Positions 43,180 through 47,279 of a DNA stretch of 47,279 nucleotides are shown here, one piece after another (position 1 is the first letter of the stretch; every line of letters starts with the position of its first letter). The notes beneath the pieces are model-generated. The model did not search any database, was not told the DNA's origin, and saw only the letters and a list, made by a program, of their open reading frames with translations. The stretch is from Syntrophaceae bacterium (GTDB lineage Bacteria; Desulfobacterota; Syntrophia; Syntrophales; Smithellaceae). Position numbers and translations under genes: made by a program. The stretch is taken from contig PLGI01000131.1 in NCBI GenBank assembly GCA_003139775.1, positions 1 through 47,279 of the forward strand, read 5' to 3'.

Positions 43180-44346
43180 TTGCAAATAGCCGAACGATTA
43201 ACAAAGATACCGCCATACCTGTTCATGGAATTGAGAAAAAAAATCAATAAAGCCAAAGCCGACGGAATAGATGTTATTTCCCTGGCTATCGGTGATCCTA
43301 TAGAGGCAACGCCGGATTCGATCATTGACGAGCTTTGCGCCACAGCGCGTGAACCTTTAAATCATCGTTATCCCACGGATGAAGAAAAGGGCATGCTCTC
43401 TTTTCGCCGGGAAGTGGCAAAGTGGTATGAGACACGCTATGGTGTTATTCTTAATCCGGAAAATGAAATTCTGGGACTTATCGGCTCAAAAGAAGGCTGT
43501 CATCATTTTATTCTGGCGCGAGTCAATCCCGGCGATACGGTTTTAATGACCGATCCCGGTTATCCCGCCTACCGCGCAAGCATCCTGATGGGCGGCGGCG
43601 TTCCGTATAATGTTCCCATACTGCCGCAAAATAACTACCTGCCGGTGTTCGAAGATATCCCGGCGGACGTCGCCAAAAAAGCAACCGCCATGTTCCTCAA
43701 TTATCCGAATAATCCGACCGGCGCCTGCGCAACTTTGGAGTTTTTAAATAAACTTGTTGATTTCGCCCGTAATTACGACATTGCCATTTGTTACGATAAT
43801 CCCTACAGCGAAATAGTCTTTGCCGGTCAAAAGCGCTTAAGTTTCCTGATGGCGCAAGGCGCTAAAGATGTCGGCATCGAACTTAACTCTCTTTCCAAAC
43901 CATTTAATATGTGCGGGTGGCGGCTGGGCATGGCCTGCGGCAATCAGGAACTCATCGCCGCAATCAGCAAGGTCAAAGAAAACACGGATTCGGGAATTTT
44001 TAATGCCGTGCAATTTGCCGGAATTCAAGCATTGAAAAATGAAGCTGGATTTATCGAAGAAATGCTGGCCTTGTATGGAAAACGCCGCGAGCTGGTGCTC
44101 AAAACATTGAAAAAAATCGGCATTGATTTCAATCCGCCGCGAGGGACGTTTTACCTGTGGGTGCCGGTTCCTAAAGGGATGACTTCGCTGGAATTTACCA
44201 ACCGTTTATTTGACAAGACTGCCGTCGTTGTTGCTGCAGGCACAGCTTACGGCAAATACGGCGAGGGCTTTGTGCGCATATCGCTGACGGTGCCTGATGA
44301 TAGATTAAAAGAAGCGATGGAACGAATAGAAAAAGAATTCGCCTGA
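43180..44346 (+). CDS. dapL: LL-diaminopimelate aminotransferase
   Basis: A class I/II PLP aminotransferase, 388 residues from the TTG at 43180. It has the cofactor lysine Lys240 in SLSKPFNMCGWRLG and the family elements LAIGDPIEATP, YPNNPTGA and CYDNPYSE. It converts tetrahydrodipicolinate directly to LL-DAP, skipping acylated intermediates. GAGG lies nine bases before TTG 43180, so I prefer it to the TTG at 43174, only three bases from that site. It lies downstream of dapF and probably shares its transcript. Another related aminotransferase cannot be excluded by sequence alone. Confidence 0.88.
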   Translation: MQIAERLTKIPPYLFMELRKKINKAKADGIDVISLAIGDPIEATPDSIIDELCATAREPLNHRYPTDEEKGMLSFRREVAKWYETRYGVILNPENEILGLIGSKEGCHHFILARVNPGDTVLMTDPGYPAYRASILMGGGVPYNVPILPQNNYLPVFEDIPADVAKKATAMFLNYPNNPTGACATLEFLNKLVDFARNYDIAICYDNPYSEIVFAGQKRLSFLMAQGAKDVGIELNSLSKPFNMCGWRLGMACGNQELIAAISKVKENTDSGIFNAVQFAGIQALKNEAGFIEEMLALYGKRRELVLKTLKKIGIDFNPPRGTFYLWVPVPKGMTSLEFTNRLFDKTAVVVAAGTAYGKYGEGFVRISLTVPDDRLKEAMERIEKEFA

Positions 44347-44470
44347 TAATACTGTCAAAGGTCTGGATGCTGCGTTGCGCTGCATCTCTCGTCATTGCGG
44401 CGGACGTAAAAGTACGCCTCATTCCTCGCGATTTGCGCGCCTTGCCTTCAGAGCCTTTTACAGCATTATC
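44345..44470. mobile_element. MITE-like repeat of about 126 bp after dapL
   Basis: Imperfect terminal inverted repeats: GATAATACTGTCAAAGG at the left and CCTTTTACAGCATTATC at the right. Inside are GTTGCGCTGC, GCGGACGTAAAAGTACGCC and GCGATTTGCGCGCC segments with hairpin potential. It overlaps the dapL stop codon. No protein is encoded. Confidence 0.7.
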
Positions 44471-44523
44471 AAAATACTGGTATGGGGTCCCCAGATTTCT
44501 GGGTTTAAATTATGGAGGTTAAG

Positions 44524-44943
44524 ATGCGATACTTATCGATAGTTTTAATAATATCAATTATAATTATTGGATGTCGTAATGCAGAGACTTCTTTTAACAA
44601 TGATTATCAAATCGTAACCTCAACTGATGGCTGTGTTTATCGTTTGAATAAAAGAACTGGAGATATGATGATTATTACTCATGGAGTAATGCACAAAGTA
44701 TCTCAGTCTGAGCAGACACTTTTAGTAGTTCATGAATTATATAAGACTGAGGAAGGTAAAGTTATTCAATATGAAGGAAAAGGTAACTTTGTTCCTTACA
44801 TAAACAAAATCGTTCTCGATCGTGACGCTATTGATGCAGAACTTGCTAAGAGAAATAGAAGTGAAGGGGCTGTTCCTAAACGTTTACCTGGAGAAACGAT
44901 ACCTGAGTATAAGAAACGGATAGATCCATTAGGGATTAGATGA
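44524..44943 (+). CDS. Small lipoprotein of unknown function
   Basis: From ATG 44524 (GGAGG at 44514-44518, five bases before) the protein has 139 residues. The signal is MRYLSIVLIISIIIIGC with the lipid-bearing Cys at 17. The rest is polar with no domain I recognise; there is a YRLNKRTGDMMIIT stretch and a proline- and lysine-rich end. The base composition is AT-rich compared with dapL and ychF. The stop overlaps the start of the HEPN-like gene by four bases, so the two are co-translated and may work together. Function unknown. Confidence 0.65.
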   Translation: MRYLSIVLIISIIIIGCRNAETSFNNDYQIVTSTDGCVYRLNKRTGDMMIITHGVMHKVSQSEQTLLVVHELYKTEEGKVIQYEGKGNFVPYINKIVLDRDAIDAELAKRNRSEGAVPKRLPGETIPEYKKRIDPLGIR

Positions 44944-45677
44944 TGGCTCGAATTCGCGTATCTGACGATAAAGAATTTTCATTACTCCTGACTACTTTAA
45001 GTTCAGATATTGGCTGGTCGCAATTTCACTATAAACTTCTGCGCGACCTTCAAAATGCAAGGGATTCTTATCCAGAAGTATTTAACGAAACGCGGACATT
45101 CTGGTATCTTACGTTTCAAGCTCATGAAACTGCGACACTCTATAGGTTAAACCGAGTATTTGATCAAGAAAAAGAAGCATTGAGCCTTGTCAACTGGCTT
45201 ATGACTATCAAAACACATTTGTATCTCTTTGATGAAGCAAATTTTCGGCAAAGGCTTCAAGGAAATGAATTTGTTGACAGCCTAGCTAGATCATTCAGGA
45301 AACCGGATGAACATGAACTTAATCAAGACATTAAGTTAGTTTGGACGAAGGATAAAAGCAATAAAAAAGTTGATCCTATAGTAAAGAAATATGTAGATAT
45401 AAGGAATAAATACTTAGCTCATGTTGACCCATCTTTTTTATTGCCATCGTGTGGGATTCAACCGCTGGCCGATTTGACATGGGATGACATAGAACATATG
45501 CTAAATTTGGCAAGCAAACTACTAAACAAATACAGCTCACTTTTTTCGGCAAATTTATATTCAGGTACTATCATTGGACATGATGATTACAAATACATTA
45601 TAGAAACAATCAATATGAGAATTATGTCTTATAAGGCGGTCATTGATGCTGAGACAAAAAAATACTTGAACAAATAG
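44940..45677 (+). CDS. HEPN/AbiU2-like protein
   Basis: The 245 helical residues resemble the AbiU2 HEPN family: ETRTFWYLTFQAHETATLYR, then SLVNWLMTIKTHLYLFDEA, and the HEPN-type motif R-x5-H in RNKYLAH at about residues 155-161. HEPN proteins include RNases in abortive phage resistance and toxin systems, and AbiU2 is named from such a system in Lactococcus. Whether this copy is an active RNase is unknown. No membrane segment is seen. It is coupled to the small lipoprotein gene, is AT-rich, and follows a MITE-like repeat, so it probably arrived by transfer. Confidence 0.6.
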   Translation: MMARIRVSDDKEFSLLLTTLSSDIGWSQFHYKLLRDLQNARDSYPEVFNETRTFWYLTFQAHETATLYRLNRVFDQEKEALSLVNWLMTIKTHLYLFDEANFRQRLQGNEFVDSLARSFRKPDEHELNQDIKLVWTKDKSNKKVDPIVKKYVDIRNKYLAHVDPSFLLPSCGIQPLADLTWDDIEHMLNLASKLLNKYSSLFSANLYSGTIIGHDDYKYIIETINMRIMSYKAVIDAETKKYLNK

Positions 45678-45751
45678 GTGTTGGAAACCCGGAGTCATTA
45701 TGCGCATCTTTAAAAAAATAACTATCATAAAATAAAAGAAAGAGAGTTTTT

Positions 45752-46783
45752 ATGGAAATGGGTATTCTTGGCCTTCCCCAGAGCGGGAAGAGCACATTGT
45801 TTGAAATCATGACCGGCGTGAAAAGCGGCCAGTTGCACAACGAAACGGTTGTACGCGGCCAGGCTTCCGTGCCGGATGAGCGTTTTGACAAGCTCGTCGA
45901 GATATACAAGCCGGTAAAAGTATCTCCGGCCAAAGTCCCTTTTGTGGATGTCCACGCCGTGGGCGAACATCCCTGGGAAGCCATTCGGCAAAACTTAAGC
46001 GGCACGGATGGGATTCTGCACGTTGTTGACGGCTTTTCTCTACCTGATGTTCAATTGAGCATTGAAGCTTATCGCAAGCTTGAAGACGAACTCATCCTTT
46101 CCGATTTATTAATCATTGAAAAAAAACTGGAGCGCTTGACCAAAACATCCAAGAAAGCCCTCACGACGCAGGATATGGCGCAAAACGACCTTCTGCCCAA
46201 ATTACAAAAATGTCTGGAAGCGGGAAAGCCCTTACGCAAAGCGGGTCTCACGACTGCAGAAGTTTTTACAATGCGGAGTTTTTCTTTCTGGAGCATTAAG
46301 CCGGAACTGGTCGTGGTCAACTTGGCCGAAGATAATCTTTCGTTTGCCGATGCTTTTGCTAAAGAGACAAAATTAGAAGAACCCGTTTTGGGGATTTGCT
46401 GCAAGATAGAGGCGGAGATGGCCGGACTGGATGCGGCCGATCAAAAAGAATTTTTGGATTCAATGGGTATTGCCGAACCGGCTTTTGGCCTGATTATCCG
46501 CGCGGCTTTTTCTCTTTTAGGGCGCATGTCCTTTTTTACTGTCGGTGAGGATGAAGTGAAGGCCTGGGTTATTCCTCTGGAGACCAAAGCGCCCAAAGCC
46601 GCCGGAGCCATTCACAACGATTTTGAACGAGGCTTTATCAAAGCCGAAATCATGCACTATGATGATTTTATCGCGCATAGCGGCTCTGTAGCTCAAGTTA
46701 AATCAGCCGGCCGCCTGCGTCTGGAAGGCAAGGAATACATCGTCCAGGACGGCGATATTATCACCTTCCGCTTCAATGTCTGA
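45752..46783 (+). CDS. ychF: YchF/OLA1-type ATPase
   Basis: The 343-residue protein has Walker A GLPQSGKST (residues 7-15) and a C-terminal TGS domain (AAGAIHNDFERGFIKAE then GKEYIVQDGDIITFRFNV), nearly the standard YchF ending. The base-recognition segment reads VVVNLAED, of the NxxE type that favours ATP over GTP in this family. At 343 residues it is about 20 shorter than typical YchF, and the Walker A has QSG instead of NVG, so it is a divergent branch. A second canonical YchF may exist elsewhere. YchF binds ribosomes and affects stress response. Confidence 0.88.
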   Translation: MEMGILGLPQSGKSTLFEIMTGVKSGQLHNETVVRGQASVPDERFDKLVEIYKPVKVSPAKVPFVDVHAVGEHPWEAIRQNLSGTDGILHVVDGFSLPDVQLSIEAYRKLEDELILSDLLIIEKKLERLTKTSKKALTTQDMAQNDLLPKLQKCLEAGKPLRKAGLTTAEVFTMRSFSFWSIKPELVVVNLAEDNLSFADAFAKETKLEEPVLGICCKIEAEMAGLDAADQKEFLDSMGIAEPAFGLIIRAAFSLLGRMSFFTVGEDEVKAWVIPLETKAPKAAGAIHNDFERGFIKAEIMHYDDFIAHSGSVAQVKSAGRLRLEGKEYIVQDGDIITFRFNV

Positions 46784-46809
46784 TTCCACTTCTAAAGGAA
46801 GTTTTCGCC

Positions 46810-46899
46810 ATGTTGTCGAAAATTCTCGGCAAGGTAAGATCCTATTTATTGTTGAAACTCCAATTCCGAAAGTGCAGCGTAGCGGAATTGGTAAGTTGA
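46810..46899 (+). pseudogene. Start of a possible gene cut by repeat copy K
   Basis: AAGGAAG lies about eight bases before ATG 46810. The frame reads MLSKILGKVRSYLLL and enters the repeat, stopping at TGA 46897. The good ribosome site suggests a real start that lost its body, but no downstream homology is visible. Confidence 0.3.
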
Positions 46900-46938
46900 A
46901 CAATCCCGCGAAGCGGAGGGTTTCATACCCGTGATTAT
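46845..46938 (+). repeat. Palindromic repeat copy K (short form)
   Basis: ATTGTTGAAACTCC, hairpin CCAATTCCG/CGGAATTGG, GGTAAGTTGAACAATCCCGC, end TTTCATACCCGTGATTA. Same plan as copy B. The rest of the 401-bp gap holds the ATTTTTGTTGGCGTCGTTG segment at 46979-46997 (shared with the hairpin at 17458) and no clear gene. Confidence 0.85.
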
Positions 46939-47184
46939 GCGCTCTCCTTATGGGAATGCGTTTCCGATCAAAGCGTTATTTTTGTTGGCGTCGTTGTCGG
47001 CTTCCTCAACGTATTATTGCACTCGCCGCTTAAGTAAACCTTCTTTTTTTTCAGCTGTTTTATGATCCTTTCCGATACTTCAACGTTTCATCAGTTTCTT
47101 CTAATATAAAACTGATCTGCCCCTGCAGGCTGAACAGTAATCAGCGTCTAGCATATGCTCGTTGTCCGCTCCCCATTCTATCAA

Positions 47185-47279
47185 CTACTTTTTAAGAACC
47201 AGCAGGGTGTAGCTTTTCTCCTGAAATAATTTCAGACAGGCATCCACGACATCTGCATCATAAAGGATGCCCTTGTTCC
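47185..47279 (-). CDS. C-terminal fragment, possibly an HD-GYP phosphodiesterase
   Basis: Only the last 31 codons are in the window, ending at TAG (47185-47187). The fragment reads GILYDADVVDACLKLF and then EKSYTLLVLKK, resembling the G-x-x-x-D-x-x-V-V-D-A end of HD-GYP response regulators. That would be a cyclic di-GMP hydrolase, but the fragment is too short to be sure. Confidence 0.4.
   Translation of the reverse strand, partial: NKGILYDADVVDACLKLFQEKSYTLLVLKK

Noticed and set aside
1-47279. tRNA or rRNA genes
   Set aside because: I looked for cloverleaf-like segments and rRNA signatures and saw none I could support by eye; a covariance-model scan would settle it.

Overview
The window comes from a Gram-negative bacterium. 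It has an LPS-assembly lipoprotein (LptE) next to leuS, an RND efflux system with an outer-membrane channel, and a complete type II secretion (Gsp) operon. DapL-type diaminopimelate synthesis, GspN, the leuS-lptE pair and the mixed base composition suggest a Desulfobacterota (former Deltaproteobacteria) member, perhaps Syntrophales-like. This placement is inference; no rRNA or other marker was seen.

Layout. At 0.35-4.0 kb lie a PAS-GGDEF diguanylate cyclase (minus), rpsT with a TTG start and clear promoter and terminator, and a DUF1460 murein amidase. At 4.2-10.7 kb a TetR regulator begins an overlapping efflux operon (outer-membrane factor, membrane fusion protein, RND pump) preceded by a palindromic operator candidate. 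From 10.7 to 23.6 kb almost everything is on the minus strand: an M15 peptidase, a glycosyltransferase fused to a DUF4922 domain, lptE, leuS, a PIN-like gene, and a peptidoglycan set made of SpoIID/LytB, an AmpG-like permease, MurU and AmgK. At 23.8-27.2 kb are a MinD/ParA-like ATPase, a J-like/HTH protein and a delta-60 repeat lipoprotein behind a consensus sigma-70 promoter. At 27.5-42.1 kb is the type II secretion operon in the order F-G-H-I-J-K-L-M-N-C-A-B-D-E. At 42.2-47.3 kb are dapF, dapL, an AT-rich pair (small lipoprotein plus HEPN/AbiU2-like protein), a ychF homologue and the tail of a possible HD-GYP gene.

The most striking feature is a family of modular, hairpin-rich repeats at about eleven places. 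The long form starts near TTTATTGTGAAACTCC and ends near ATACCCGTGATTA. Many copies are intergenic, often touching a stop codon. Others lie inside open reading frames: the N-terminal leaders of gspK, gspD and lptE, the linker between the two halves of the glycosyltransferase-DUF4922 protein, and the last residues of the SpoIID protein. The element is read on both strands and in more than one frame and stays open, as known for Rickettsia palindromic elements (RPEs). Three of the five coding insertions lie in leaders that should be cleaved off during export. A shorter module (TGACCTTTAGGTTA) is nested in hairpin loops of these and other repeats.

Functional links. SpoIID, AmpG, MurU, AmgK, DUF1460, M15, DapF and DapL point to a cell that makes and recycles its own peptidoglycan. 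The secretion operon appears complete except for the prepilin peptidase GspO, which is not in the window. The PIN-like gene and the AbiU2-like pair each sit next to a MITE-like inverted repeat and look like late arrivals.
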